A DNA stretch of 64,000 nucleotides from Flavobacterium davisii (GCF_019565505.1 NZ_CP067378.1:248001-312000), one strand, 5' to 3'. Counted from the first letter of the stretch, positions 44,789 to 52,811 are shown. Translations and numbers: made by a program. The notes: generated by a model not told the origin, from the sequence alone.

Positions 44789-44810
44789 AAAGCCCTTAAT
44801 CAAGGACTTT
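44789..44810 (-). terminator. terminator of mnmE
   Basis: AAAGCCCTTAATCAAGGACTTT folds as a 9-bp stem with one mismatch. On the minus strand it runs into T6, about 30 bases after the mnmE stop. Confidence 0.75.
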
Positions 44811-44839
44811 AGATTGTTATTTGTGTGTTTTATGGGGTG

Positions 44840-46237
44840 TTACTTCCCGATACAGAAATTCGCAAAGATATTGCCTAACAACTCATCGTTAGTAACCTCT
44901 CCAGTAATTTCTCCAAAATAATACAATGCTTGGCGTATATCAATTGCCATAAGGTCCGAAGAGAGTCCTTGTTGCATGCCCCATTGTACTTTTTGAATTT
45001 CTTCTAATGCTTTAAGTAATGAGTCGTAATGTCTTGTATTGGTGATAATTGTTTCATTATTACGCAGGGCTCCTGTGTTTACAAAGGATAATAGGGTGTT
45101 TTTTAATTCTTCGATACCAATATTCTGTTTTGCAGAGATTAGAATTTGTTTCAAGTTTAAAGTTTCAAGTTTAAGGTTTAAGGTTGAAATTTCTTCTAAT
45201 GTTAAAACATCTTTTTTATTTATTAATACGATTAACGGTTTTTGAGGGTATTTGTTTTTAATTTGTTCTATTTCAAGGATAAGTTGTGAACTTGAAACTT
45301 TAAACTTGGAACCATCAAACAAATAAATTACGACTTGTGCTTGTTCGATTTTTTCAAATGTTTTTTGGATCCCAATGCTTTCTACCACATCTTTGGTTTC
45401 ACGAATACCTGCCGTATCAATAAAACGGAAGCCAATGCCGTTAATAACTAGTTCATCCTCAATGGTATCACGGGTTGTACCTGCAATATCACTTACGATA
45501 GCGCGTTCTTCATTTAGCAAGGCATTTAACAAGGTCGATTTGCCCACATTAGGTTCGCCTACAATGGCTACTGGTATTCCGTTTTTAATCACGTTTCCTA
45601 CAGCAAACGAGTCGATTAAGCGTTTTAAAACAAATTCGATACGATTTAATAAATCGACAAACTGACTTCTGTCGGCAAATTCAACATCTTCTTCGGCAAA
45701 GTCAAGTTCGAGTTCTATTAAGGAGGCGAAGTTTAAGAGTTCTTCACGAAGTTTGGCTAATTCATTGCTAAATCCACCGCGCATTTGTTGCATAGCAATT
45801 TGGTGACTGGCTTCATTGTCTGAGGCAATTAAGTCGGCAACCGCTTCGGCTTGCGATAGGTCCATTTTTCCGTTAAGGAAAGACCGCAACGTAAATTCGC
45901 CTGCTTGTGCCATACGACAGCCTTTGCGGAGTAATAACTGGATGATTTGTTGTTGTATGAATGTAGAACCGTGGCAGGAAATTTCAACGGTATCTTCCCC
46001 TGTATAAGAGTTAGGTCCTTTAAAAAGGGAAAGGAGTACTTGATCTATTATTTTATCTCCATCTATAATATGTCCTAAGTGTAGTGTATGCGTTTTTTGT
46101 TTTGTTAGCTCTTTGTTTTTAATTGATTTAAAAACACTTTGTGCGCTAACAATGGCATCCTTACCCGAAATACGGATTATAGCGATAGCTCCTGCTCCTG
46201 ATGGAGTGGCAAGTGCTACAATGGTTTCTTGATTCAT
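44840..46237 (-). CDS. mnmE: tRNA modification GTPase MnmE
   Basis: 465 residues. With MnmG it installs the carboxymethylaminomethyl group on U34 of tRNAs. N-terminal folate-binding domain (QETIVALATPSGAGAIAIIR), helical domain, inserted Ras-like G domain (Walker A GEPNVGKSTLLN; DTAG in FIDTAGIRETKD; INKKD) and the invariant C-terminal CIGK at the very end. Complete and unbroken. Confidence 0.97.
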   Translation of the reverse strand: MNQETIVALATPSGAGAIAIIRISGKDAIVSAQSVFKSIKNKELTKQKTHTLHLGHIIDGDKIIDQVLLSLFKGPNSYTGEDTVEISCHGSTFIQQQIIQLLLRKGCRMAQAGEFTLRSFLNGKMDLSQAEAVADLIASDNEASHQIAMQQMRGGFSNELAKLREELLNFASLIELELDFAEEDVEFADRSQFVDLLNRIEFVLKRLIDSFAVGNVIKNGIPVAIVGEPNVGKSTLLNALLNEERAIVSDIAGTTRDTIEDELVINGIGFRFIDTAGIRETKDVVESIGIQKTFEKIEQAQVVIYLFDGSKFKVSSSQLILEIEQIKNKYPQKPLIVLINKKDVLTLEEISTLNLKLETLNLKQILISAKQNIGIEELKNTLLSFVNTGALRNNETIITNTRHYDSLLKALEEIQKVQWGMQQGLSSDLMAIDIRQALYYFGEITGEVTNDELLGNIFANFCIGK

Positions 46238-46322
46238 GAATAATCTTAAAAAAATTTGGCTACAAAGTTAATTATATTTTTTAAGATTAAATGAATGCTC
46301 ATAATCTATTAAAAAGGATGCT

Positions 46323-47083
46323 TTAGATAATTTTTTTAATTACTCTTAATTTATGGGTATGTTTGTTTAATTCGGCATTGTATATTCCTAAATGATCTAA
46401 ACGGTCTATTCTTACTTTTCCGCTGGCATGAATAATGTAATTGTTTTCCATTATAATTCCTACATGAATAATTGTTCCTTCTTCGTTATCAAAAAGGCTA
46501 AATCACCGGGTTCACTTTCTTCTATAAAACTGAGAGGATCGCCTTGATTGGCTTGTTGCGAAGCGTCTCTAAGTAATTTATACCCATTTAGTTTATATAC
46601 CATTTGGGTAAATCCCGAACAATCTATTCCAAAAGGAGTTCTTCCTCCCCACAAATAAGGGCTGTGCAAATACATAAAGGCTGTATTAATAATTTCGGTT
46701 TTTTGTTTTTGTCCTGTTACTTTTAACCCTTCAAAATGATAATTTTCTGTATTTATAGTGGGTATAGATAAAAAACTTAAAGAGGCACCAAGAGGAATGG
46801 GTATTAATAGATTGTCTGTAGAGGTAACATATTCGATCAAATCGCCATTAAATAACAAATCGGAATGATTAAGCGCATCAAATTGCTCAGCATCTAACGT
46901 TTTGAACTGTTTGTTGTCTATCCAGCCTTCATAGTTATCAAAGGCTAATTTTATTTTAGACCATTTGGTGTTTTGTTCTATAATTTGAAAATGCTCACCA
47001 AATAAGATTTGTGAAACGAGTTCACTGCGATCACTTGGTTCAAAACGTAAAGGAATATTAGCTAAATTACAAATACCAAACAT
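46323..47083 (-). CDS. NlpC/P60-family (C40) peptidase, one frame break
   Basis: About 253 residues. N-terminal SH3-like region (LRFEPSDRSELVSQILFGEHFQIIEQN, WIDNKQF) and a C-terminal C40 domain: Cys in PFGIDCSGFTQMVYKLNG, first His in IIHVGIIM, second in YIIHASGKVRID. It probably cuts peptide stems of peptidoglycan; no signal peptide is visible, so it may act on recycled or imported muropeptides. The frame breaks in an A5 run at 46491-46495: one more base restores LAFFDNEEGTIIHVG and the catalytic His, with the stop at 46323. As read, the protein would lack both His residues. Confidence 0.82.
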
Positions 47084-47104
47084 TGTATATGTTTTATTTA
47101 AATT

Positions 47105-47152
47105 ATGAGTTATAAGTAATCTTTATAGTATAAAGGAAAACTTATAACTCAT
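47105..47152 (-). terminator. terminator of the thiolase gene
   Basis: 13-bp perfect arms ATGAGTTATAAGT and ACTTATAACTCAT with a 22-base loop, 12 bases past the thiolase stop. Confidence 0.65.
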
Positions 47153-47164
47153 CCGATTTTATTA

Positions 47165-48340
47165 TTAGATTTTTTCTATTACAATAGCAGAGGCTCCTCC
47201 TCCACCGTTACAAATGGCTGCTGCTCCTATCTTTGCATTATTTTGCTCTAATACGTTTAAGAGCGTAACGATAATTCTTGCTCCTGAACATCCTAGAGGA
47301 TGACCTAAGGAAACGGCGCCTCCATTTATATTTACTTTTTCATTAGCTAGACCTAATATTTTTGCATTAGCTAATCCTACTACTGAAAATGCTTCGTTAA
47401 ATTCAAAGAAATCTACTTGATCTAAGGAAACATTGGCTTTAGCTAGGGCTAATGGTAGAGCTTTAGCTGGTGCTGTTGTAAACCATTTGGGTTCTTGTGC
47501 GGCATCAGCATATCCTTTAATATAGGCTAATGGTTTTAATCCTAATTCATTTGCTTTTTCTTCGCTCATTAAGACTAATGCAGCTGCTCCGTCATTAATT
47601 GTTGAAGCGTTTGCGGCTGTAACAGTCCCTTCTTTTGTAAATACAGGGTTTAATGCTGGAATTTTATCTAGTTTTACATTTGTATATTCTTCGTCTTTAG
47701 AAACAACAATGGGGTCTCCTTTTCTTTGAGGAATTGTAACGGGAACAATTTCGTTATCAAATTTTCCTGCCTCCCAAGCGGAAGCTGATCTTTGGTAGGA
47801 TTGAATAGCAAAGTTGTCTTGCTCTTCACGCGTAATATTATGTTCTGTTGCGCACAAATCGGCACATACTCCCATAGCATTATTATCGTAAGCGTCTGTT
47901 AATCCATCTTTTTGCATACCGTCTACGAATGTGGTAGGCCCAAATTTTACACCATTACGCATGTGTACATAATGAGGAATAAGGGACATATTTTCCATAC
48001 CACCCGCTACAATAATATCAGCATCGCCACACATTATAGCCTGAGCTCCCATCATAACGGCTTTCATTCCGGATGCACATACTTTGTTTACAGTAGTACA
48101 AGGTACTTCGTTTGTAAGTCCTGCAAACAATGCTGCTTGTCTAGCAGGTGCTTGTCCTACTCCTGCTTGAATAACATTTCCCATATACACCTCATTTACT
48201 AAGGCTGGATCTAAATTTATCTTATTTAAAGCACCTTTAATAGCAACAGCACCTAATTGAGGAGCTGTAACCGTTGATAAAGCTCCCATGAAACTTCCTA
48301 TTGGTGTACGGGCAGCTGATACTATAACTACTTTTTTCAT
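47165..48340 (-). CDS. acetyl-CoA C-acetyltransferase (thiolase)
   Basis: 391 residues. The nucleophile Cys is in VNKVCASGMKAVM, the His in FEFNEAFSVVGLAN and the second Cys in GHPLGCSGARI. It condenses two acetyl-CoA to acetoacetyl-CoA or the reverse; biosynthetic (AtoB/PhaA-like) and degradative (FadA-like) forms cannot be separated here. No fatty-acid oxidation genes are adjacent. Confidence 0.95.
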   Translation of the reverse strand: MKKVVIVSAARTPIGSFMGALSTVTAPQLGAVAIKGALNKINLDPALVNEVYMGNVIQAGVGQAPARQAALFAGLTNEVPCTTVNKVCASGMKAVMMGAQAIMCGDADIIVAGGMENMSLIPHYVHMRNGVKFGPTTFVDGMQKDGLTDAYDNNAMGVCADLCATEHNITREEQDNFAIQSYQRSASAWEAGKFDNEIVPVTIPQRKGDPIVVSKDEEYTNVKLDKIPALNPVFTKEGTVTAANASTINDGAAALVLMSEEKANELGLKPLAYIKGYADAAQEPKWFTTAPAKALPLALAKANVSLDQVDFFEFNEAFSVVGLANAKILGLANEKVNINGGAVSLGHPLGCSGARIIVTLLNVLEQNNAKIGAAAICNGGGGASAIVIEKI

Positions 48341-48640
48341 TATGAATGATTTTCTAAATTAGTTTGTGCGAAAATACTAATTTAAAATAGAAAAAATAAA
48401 CTCTTTTAATGATAATTCGTATAAGAAGTTGAGTGTAATTTTTTGTTTTATCTCAATCTGATTTTAATTTCTTTTATCATCCTTTTTTTTGATTTAGCTT
48501 TTTTATCTTATTTTGTATTGAGGGTATAAAATAAAAAGTTTATTAATATTATTTAACAGATCTAAATATTTCATGCTTAAGATGTTATGTTTTAAAACAA
48601 AAGAGTCCTTATTTTTTTTGAAAAAAAAACAAATAAATAC
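48341..48640. other. spacer between the thiolase gene and the tRNA cluster
   Basis: No gene. It must hold the leftward thiolase promoter; the rightward tRNA promoter follows at 48641-48670. Confidence 0.5.
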
Positions 48641-48670
48641 TTGTAAAAACATAATCTTATTATATCTTTG
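48641..48670 (+). promoter_or_regulatory. promoter of the tRNA cluster
   Basis: TTG at 48641-48643, a 19-base spacer and TATCTTTG at 48663-48670 match the Bacteroidetes TTG/TAnnTTTG promoter very well. It lies 40 bases before the first tRNA. Confidence 0.8.
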
Positions 48671-48709
48671 CAACCGCAAAACGAAATAAAGTTCTTGTAA
48701 GTAAAGACT

Positions 48710-48793
48710 GGAGAGGTGCCGGAGTGGTAACGGAGCAGATTGCTAATCTGTCATCGGGTAACCGATGCCGGGGTTCGAATCCCTGTCTCTCCG
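48710..48793 (+). tRNA. tRNA-Ser (GCT), copy 1
   Basis: 84 nt, class II with a long variable arm (CATCGGGTAACCGATG). The anticodon loop TTGCTAA gives GCT. Acceptor GGAGAGG pairs with TCTCTCC, discriminator G, T loop TTCGAAT. CCA is not encoded. Confidence 0.95.
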
Positions 48794-48809
48794 CTTTTAT
48801 TAAACTTTT

Positions 48810-48885
48810 CGGGGTGTAGCGTAGCCCGGTTATCGCGCCCTGGTTTGGGACCGGGAGGTCGCAGGTTCGAATCCTGCCACCCCGA
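48810..48885 (+). tRNA. tRNA-Pro (TGG), copy 1, with one extra C
   Basis: 76 nt. The anticodon loop TTTGGGA gives TGG. Acceptor CGGGGTG pairs with CACCCCG. Between the D arm and anticodon stem it has CGCGCCC where copy 2 and the usual tRNA-Pro form have CGCGCC (extra C at 48838-48840). The extra base may be a sequencing insertion or a non-canonical spacer. Confidence 0.9.
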
Positions 48886-48913
48886 CAAAGAAAAGTTTAG
48901 ATTATATCTAAAA

Positions 48914-48987
48914 GGTCCAATAGCTCAGCTGGATAGAGCAACTGCCTTCTAAGCAGTAGGTCTCAGGTTCGAATCCTGATTGGATCA
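48914..48987 (+). tRNA. tRNA-Arg (TCT), copy 1
   Basis: 74 nt. The anticodon loop CTTCTAA gives TCT, stem ACTGC/GCAGT. D loop CAGCTGGATAGAGC, T loop TTCGAAT, acceptor GGTCCAA/TTGGATC, discriminator A. Confidence 0.95.
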
Positions 48988-49035
48988 CAAAAATAACTTA
49001 AAGAGTTAACGTTCAATAAAATATTAAACAATAAA

Positions 49036-49119
49036 GGAGAGGTGCCGGAGTGGTAACGGAGCAGATTGCTAATCTGTCATCGGGTAACCGATGCCGGGGT
49101 TCGAATCCCTGTCTCTCCG
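49036..49119 (+). tRNA. tRNA-Ser (GCT), copy 2
   Basis: Identical to copy 1 at 48710-48793. Second unit of a tandem duplication with a period of 326 bp. Confidence 0.95.
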
Positions 49120-49135
49120 CTTTTATTGAACTTTT

Positions 49136-49210
49136 CGGGGTGTAGCGTAGCCCGGTTATCGCGCCTGGTTTGGGACCGGGAGGTCGCAGGTTCGAATCCT
49201 GCCACCCCGA
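49136..49210 (+). tRNA. tRNA-Pro (TGG), copy 2
   Basis: 75 nt, same as copy 1 except for the absence of the extra C before the anticodon stem. The stem CCTGG/CCGGG and loop TTTGGGA are canonical, so this copy is the normal gene. Confidence 0.95.
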
Positions 49211-49238
49211 CAAAGAAAAGTTTAGATTATATCTAAAA

Positions 49239-49312
49239 GGTCCAATAGCTCAGCTGGATAGAGCAACTGCCTTCTAAGCAGTAGGTCTCAGGTTCGAATC
49301 CTGATTGGATCA
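49239..49312 (+). tRNA. tRNA-Arg (TCT), copy 2
   Basis: Identical to copy 1 at 48914-48987. Last gene of the duplicated cluster. Confidence 0.95.
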
Positions 49313-49332
49313 CAGAGTTTCCTTTATATGAC

Positions 49333-49375
49333 AAAAATGCACAAAAATCTTATATGATGATTTGTGCATTTTTTT
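49333..49375 (+). terminator. terminator of the tRNA cluster
   Basis: Stem AAAAATGCACAAA / TTTGTGCATTTTT with a 15-base loop, running into T7, 20 bases after the last tRNA. Confidence 0.85.
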
Positions 49376-49483
49376 ATTCACTCCTATCCTATTTTAATCT
49401 AGGTCATATCTTAAAAATTTACCCTAAATAAATAGGACTTTTGAACCTAAAAAGTGTATTTAACCCTCAATCAAATTACCTTA

Positions 49484-49711
49484 AACCCAGATTGCAAGAA
49501 AGTATTGTTCTTTGACAAATGAGAACTAACTTGTACTTGCGAGCGAAGTCTATCTATAAAATGGTGAATTTATCCCCTCCCCAATTTTGGCTGAAATATA
49601 AAAAGGCTTCCATTTGGAAGACCTTTAAGACAATTAATGATAGAACACCATGTTATCTTGTATAGAATAATTTTAGCTAAGTTAGATAGAATTGCGCATT
49701 AGAAATCTATT
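49484..49711 (+). mobile_element. transposase-less IS110 left end (solo copy 1)
   Basis: Begins AACCCAGATTGCAAGAAAG and follows 17225-17440 for about 200 nt at roughly nine bases in ten, including the GGCTTCC-ATTT-GGAAG hairpin. Then it jumps to AGTTAGATAGAATTGCGC, which in the intact element lies beyond the transposase stop (18789). It ends after ATTAGAAATC, where the next copy begins. Confidence 0.75.
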
Positions 49712-49712
49712 T

Positions 49713-50113
49713 AACCCAGATTTCAAGAAAGTATTGTTCTTTGACAAATGAGAGCTGACTTGTACTTGTCAGCGAAGCCTATGCAAAAAAATGGTGAATT
49801 TATCCCCTCTTAAATTTTGGCTGAAATGTAAAAAGGCTTCCATTTGGAAGTCCTTGAGACAATCAATGATCAAACATCGTGTTATCTCGTATATAATAAT
49901 TTTAGCTAAGTTAGATAGAATTACGCATTAGACCCGAGCGTAGCGAATAGACGAAGTAAATCTATTCCACTTTATTTTTCTTCCAATTCAAGCACGTATT
50001 CAAATTTTATTCATCAAAATAGCTAATTATTTCATCTTTTAAAATTTTCCGTGAGCATTTGATTTTATTAAAAAATTTTGTTTTACAACGAAGTCTAATA
50101 CAGAATCTGAGAT
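49713..50113 (+). mobile_element. transposase-less IS110 derivative (solo copy 2, both ends)
   Basis: About 400 bp made of the left 200 nt of the IS (starts AACCCAGATTTCAAG) joined at AGCTAAGTTAGATAG to the right 200 nt (ATTACGCATTAGACCCGAGC to GTCTAATACAGAATCTGAG). The junction lies between similar short sequences in the full element (AATTTAAGC before the gene, AAATTAAGT after it), consistent with internal deletion of the gene. Confidence 0.8.
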
Positions 50114-50629
50114 TGCCTCTTTTAAAGAGAATATAATGAACTGAAAAGGAAAATAAAAAAGGAATGCCTGAGTTTAGTTTAATAGTTTATCTTTTGTTAA
50201 AAGAATAGAAGAAAAAAATACGAACCCAACCACCAAGTTAAGCATTTTAAAATCTTCTTTTCTACAAAACCATTAGCTCTAGACATTCCTAGGGTAATAT
50301 ATTTATCTGTTATAATTATTAAAACCAAATATAAAGACTTAACCCCTAAAAAACATTCATTTGCTTTCATTTTGGTTTAACTATTTAAAGAAAAAATGAA
50401 AGCAAGCTTTAATAAAACCTAAAAAAGGCGCATTCAGGTTGGTTTAAAGCTTCATTAAACCATGAATACTCGCATCAATCCAAACCAAAAAAGGGAATAC
50501 CTTATATATACACTAAAACAGCACTTTTGTAAACCTGTAGTTAAAAAGTAGATTTTTTAAAAGCAGATGCGCAAAAAAAAGCCTATTTCCTTAAAACGTA
50601 GTTAAAAAATCTACATTTCAAGGACTTGT
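50114..50629. other. spacer holding the presumed left end of the prophage
   Basis: No coding frame is convincing. An inverted repeat (CTTTAATAAAACCT at about 50408 and AGGTTGGTTTAAAG at about 50436) and a 13-bp perfect one at 50548-50614 are present. Mu-type ends start with TG; one candidate is TGTAAACCTGTAGTTAAAAA near 50528, with GTAGTTAAAAAA repeated near 50598. The right end is outside the window, so this is unproven. Confidence 0.3.
50548..50614 (-). terminator. inverted repeat beyond the repressor gene
   Basis: Perfect 13-bp arms GTAGATTTTTTAA and TTAAAAAATCTAC with a 41-base loop, 16 bases past the repressor stop. A terminator is likely; transposase-binding end repeats are an alternative. 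Confidence 0.4.
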
Positions 50630-51330
50630 TTACTCCAAACGGATAACTCCAACCACCAAGGCGATGCTTCTGATGTCTGACATTGGAACTGTAAACTCCC
50701 CATAGTCTTTATTATCACTCTTACAAACAACGCTATCAGGCTTGTCGCTTTTAAGTAGGCGTTTCATTATAACCCCTTGGCTAACACTATCTATAACATG
50801 TACTTTGTTCCACTGCACGAATAACAGTTCATTAACTAATCTACACGCTACCACATCACCACTGTTATATTTAGGATACATACTTGAACCTCGTACAGGT
50901 ATCATAAAATCAATGGTTATGCCATCAAACAAAGGAACTACGTAGCGGTCTTCTATCGTATCAAAATCAACGCCCTGTACGCTTGAATCCCCTAATCCAG
51001 CAAAGGCATCAAAAGGTAACAACGGAATCCCTTTTTGCGAATTAGTCATTTTTATCGCTGGAATCGTTTCCTCATTTGTAGAGGTTTTTTGCACATTTGG
51101 TTTTTTGTTAATTTCCTCATTGTTTTCCTCATCGTTTTTTTTAATGAGGTTTTTTATATTTTTTGTTTTCAACATTTCACCTTTACCAGAAATGAGCCAA
51201 TCGGCACTTACATCATTGCATTTTGCGTATAATAATTCTATATCAAAAGTGTTTCTTGAATACCAAGATGACAGTGTTGTAGGCTTTATTCCTAGAAAAT
51301 TTGCAAAATCTATATCTTTTTAAAAGACAT
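50630..51330 (-). CDS. phage CI-type repressor with S24 peptidase domain, one frame break
   Basis: About 233 residues when one base is added to the T5 run at 51317-51321, giving the start MSFKKDIDFANFLGIKPTTL. The N-terminal helix-turn-helix (FANFLGIKPTTLSSWYSRN, then CNDVSADWLISGKGEM) is of the Bac_CI_repr type. The C-terminal LexA-like domain has the catalytic Ser in PVRGSSMYPKYNSGD and the Lys in GVIMKRLLK, so self-cleavage on SOS induction is expected. It reads away from the early operon and should repress it through the sites at 51346-51437. Confidence 0.88.
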
Positions 51331-51345
51331 GTGGTTTTTTAAACT

Positions 51346-51437
51346 ATTCAAAATGAATACTTTATCTATTTTATTACTCAAAATGCGTATATTTATTGTT
51401 TTTTATTTGTTTTAAACTCAAAATGCGTATATATTTG
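51346..51437 (+). promoter_or_regulatory. prophage operator region and early promoter
   Basis: Two direct repeats ACTCAAAATGCGTATAT (51376 and 51416) and a related palindrome ATTCAAAATGAAT (51346-51358) lie between the divergent repressor and early genes. The second repeat overlaps TATATTTG (51430-51437), a consensus Bacteroidetes -7 box, with a TTG about 20 bases upstream. Repressor bound there would block the early promoter. Confidence 0.7.
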
Positions 51438-51469
51438 CATTGTATTTAAAAAGCAAAAGTATACAAAAT

Positions 51470-51655
51470 ATGGAAACATTAGCACAAAAAATCAATCATA
51501 GGGTCGCAACCCCCTATCAAAAGATAGCCAAGCAATTCGATACCACTGTAATATATGTAGGACAAATAGCTAGAGGCATCAGAACTCCTATACGTGGAAA
51601 AGGTTTAAAAATCAAACAAGAACTAGAAAAACAAATACAAAATGAAAACACTTAG
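51470..51655 (+). CDS. small helix-turn-helix protein (Cro/Ner-like position)
   Basis: 61 residues from the ATG at 51470, 33 bases after the early -7 box. YQKIAKQFDTTVIYVGQIARGIRTP has the spacing of a helix-turn-helix, and the C-terminus is a basic helix. As first early gene opposite the repressor it holds the place of Cro or Ner; that role is inferred. Confidence 0.6.
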   Translation: METLAQKINHRVATPYQKIAKQFDTTVIYVGQIARGIRTPIRGKGLKIKQELEKQIQNENT

Positions 51656-51791
51656 AACCCTATTTCGAAAACTGCTTAGTAAAGCGGTGAAGTTTGAAAG
51701 TCGCATCGTGTACGACTATCAACTAAAGAAAAGTGTAACGGCGTCTTATATGCTACTGTTTGGAATATACATTAAAACGATATACAAATGA
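51642..51791 (+). CDS. small early prophage protein, function unknown
   Basis: 49 residues: MKTLRTLFRKLLSKAVKFES at the start, then YDYQLKKSVTASYMLLFGIY. The ATG overlaps the end of the preceding gene by 14 bases, and the TGA overlaps the next ATG (ATGA), typical of a compact phage operon. Basic N-terminus and a weakly hydrophobic end. Confidence 0.5.
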   Translation: MKTLRTLFRKLLSKAVKFESRIVYDYQLKKSVTASYMLLFGIYIKTIYK

Positions 51792-52063
51792 CAAGAAGTG
51801 AAAAAGCTACTGAAATCGAACGTATATGCAAAATGGTAATCAAAACAAGTACAGATTCAAGAAATAAAATTATAAAGCTATCAAAGCAGTTAAATATTGC
51901 GATAGCAAAGGGTAAAGATAACAAACTGATTAACTCATTAGAGCTTGAGAGAAATACTTTGAAAAAGCAATTGTTTAAACAAACGAAATCACTTATACAA
52001 ACAGAATGTATGAAAAATAATATTTGCCCCAAGTTCATATACACAATAATCCACTCAAAATAG
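51788..52063 (+). CDS. small coiled-coil early prophage protein, function unknown
   Basis: 91 residues. Long amphipathic helices (MTRSEKATEIERICKMVIK, then KLSKQLNIAIAKGKDNKLI) suggest a coiled coil. Starts within the ATGA overlap. No family recognised. Confidence 0.5.
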   Translation: MTRSEKATEIERICKMVIKTSTDSRNKIIKLSKQLNIAIAKGKDNKLINSLELERNTLKKQLFKQTKSLIQTECMKNNICPKFIYTIIHSK

Positions 52064-52068
52064 TAAAA

Positions 52069-52335
52069 ATGAAGATTAAAAGTTGTTTAAAACCATCATT
52101 ATTAGCTCTACTCCTTTTGAGTAGTTGTAAAGAAGAACCTCTTAAAACTATCCAAAATGGCAATTTCAAGGTGGAGTATCTATTTGAACAGAACGGTTGT
52201 AAAATGTATCGATTTGAAGATGGTGGAAGATATATCTACTGGTCAGACTGTCAAGGAAAAATACAATCAGACTTTACAACAAATTCTGGAAAGCACAATA
52301 TTAGGCATTATGAAGAAACAATTACAACCAATTAG
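52069..52335 (+). CDS. small prophage lipoprotein, function unknown
   Basis: 88 residues from the ATG at 52069. Signal peptide with lipobox (SLLALLLLSSC, then KEEP). The mature part (VEYLFEQNGCKMYRFEDGGRYIYWSDCQG) has a pattern resembling short Bacteroidetes proteins of the DUF4884 kind, carried by many elements. A possible superinfection-exclusion role is speculation. Confidence 0.6.
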   Translation: MKIKSCLKPSLLALLLLSSCKEEPLKTIQNGNFKVEYLFEQNGCKMYRFEDGGRYIYWSDCQGKIQSDFTTNSGKHNIRHYEETITTN

Positions 52336-52387
52336 AAAATTATCAATACAACTATATTTTAAAGTTTAACGCCTAAAAGTATAGATT

Positions 52388-52430
52388 TTCCCACCACGGC
52401 ACTAGCGTGGTTTCGACACCACGGTGGGAA
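52388..52430 (+). ncRNA. 5'-UTR structured element, divergent copy
   Basis: Outer stem TTCCCAC/GTGGGAA, an 11-nt one-sided bulge containing GGCAC, inner stem CGTGG/CCACG and loop TTTCGACA. The plan equals that of the three other copies, but both stems have different sequence with pairing kept. It ends 19 nt before the start of a 36-codon gene. Confidence 0.65.
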
Positions 52431-52449
52431 CTAATTAAAACTAACAAAG

Positions 52450-52560
52450 ATGATAACAATTAAAGAAAGCTACAAGCGTAGTATCGAAACTAAACTTGTA
52501 GAAAAAAGAATTAAACTTTTTGGAATAACTATTTACAAAGTTATTAGAGTGGTTGAGTAG
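52450..52560 (+). CDS. 36-residue early prophage protein, function unknown
   Basis: MITIKESYKRSIETKLVEKR, then IKLFGITIYKVIRVVE. It directly follows the structured element at 52388-52430. Small and basic; its 3' end overlaps a leftward gene by 17 bases. Confidence 0.45.
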   Translation: MITIKESYKRSIETKLVEKRIKLFGITIYKVIRVVE

Positions 52561-52759
52561 TTACTTGCTTTATTAATGATACCAAGTCGTATAAATACAT
52601 TTCAACGGATAAGGTATTCCCATTTTGTAGATGGATAAAGCAATTTTCTCCTTCCAAAGCAACAATTTTAACTATGTGATTAACATTTAAGGCAATTTGA
52701 CTGCCTGCATAATTTAAAGTAATGAATATAACGCTATGTTTTAAAGTTTGACAGCTCAA
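52544..52759 (-). CDS. FlbD/LytTR-like small protein encoded against the early operon
   Basis: The conserved-looking part is about 60 residues: VIFITLNYAGSQIALNVNHI, then VKIVALEGENCFIHLQNGNT and a C-terminal helix (YLYDLVSLIKQ). It has the short beta-strand layout of FlbD-like or LytTR-like modules. No ATG lies in frame; a TTG at 52757-52759 gives the longest plausible form, but overlaps a TATATTTG promoter box on the minus strand (52757-52764), so the true start may be an internal non-ATG codon. It is the only leftward gene inside the early block. Confidence 0.45.
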   Translation of the reverse strand: MSCQTLKHSVIFITLNYAGSQIALNVNHIVKIVALEGENCFIHLQNGNTLSVEMYLYDLVSLIKQVTTQPL

Positions 52760-52770
52760 ATATAGCAAAA

Positions 52771-52811
52771 TTCCCGAGAGGCACACACCCAGTTTCGAGT
52801 ACTGGGCGGGA
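52771..52811 (+). ncRNA. 5'-UTR structured element, copy E1
   Basis: Outer stem TTCCCG/CGGGAG, 11-nt bulge AGAGGCACACA, inner stem CCCAG/CTGGG, loop TTTCGAGTA. It ends 20 nt before the ATG at 52832. No T-run follows, so it is not a simple terminator. Confidence 0.7.

Larger units (their letters stand above)
44375..44839. other. spacer between hsdM and mnmE
   Basis: Contains the hsdM promoter region, a partial ACCCGAGCGTAGCG element at 44683-44765 and the mnmE terminator at 44789-44810. No gene is seen. Confidence 0.5.

Noticed and set aside
48740..49213. Protein frames across the tRNA cluster
   Set aside because: They consist of tRNA sequence; the tRNAs fold fully and explain the region.
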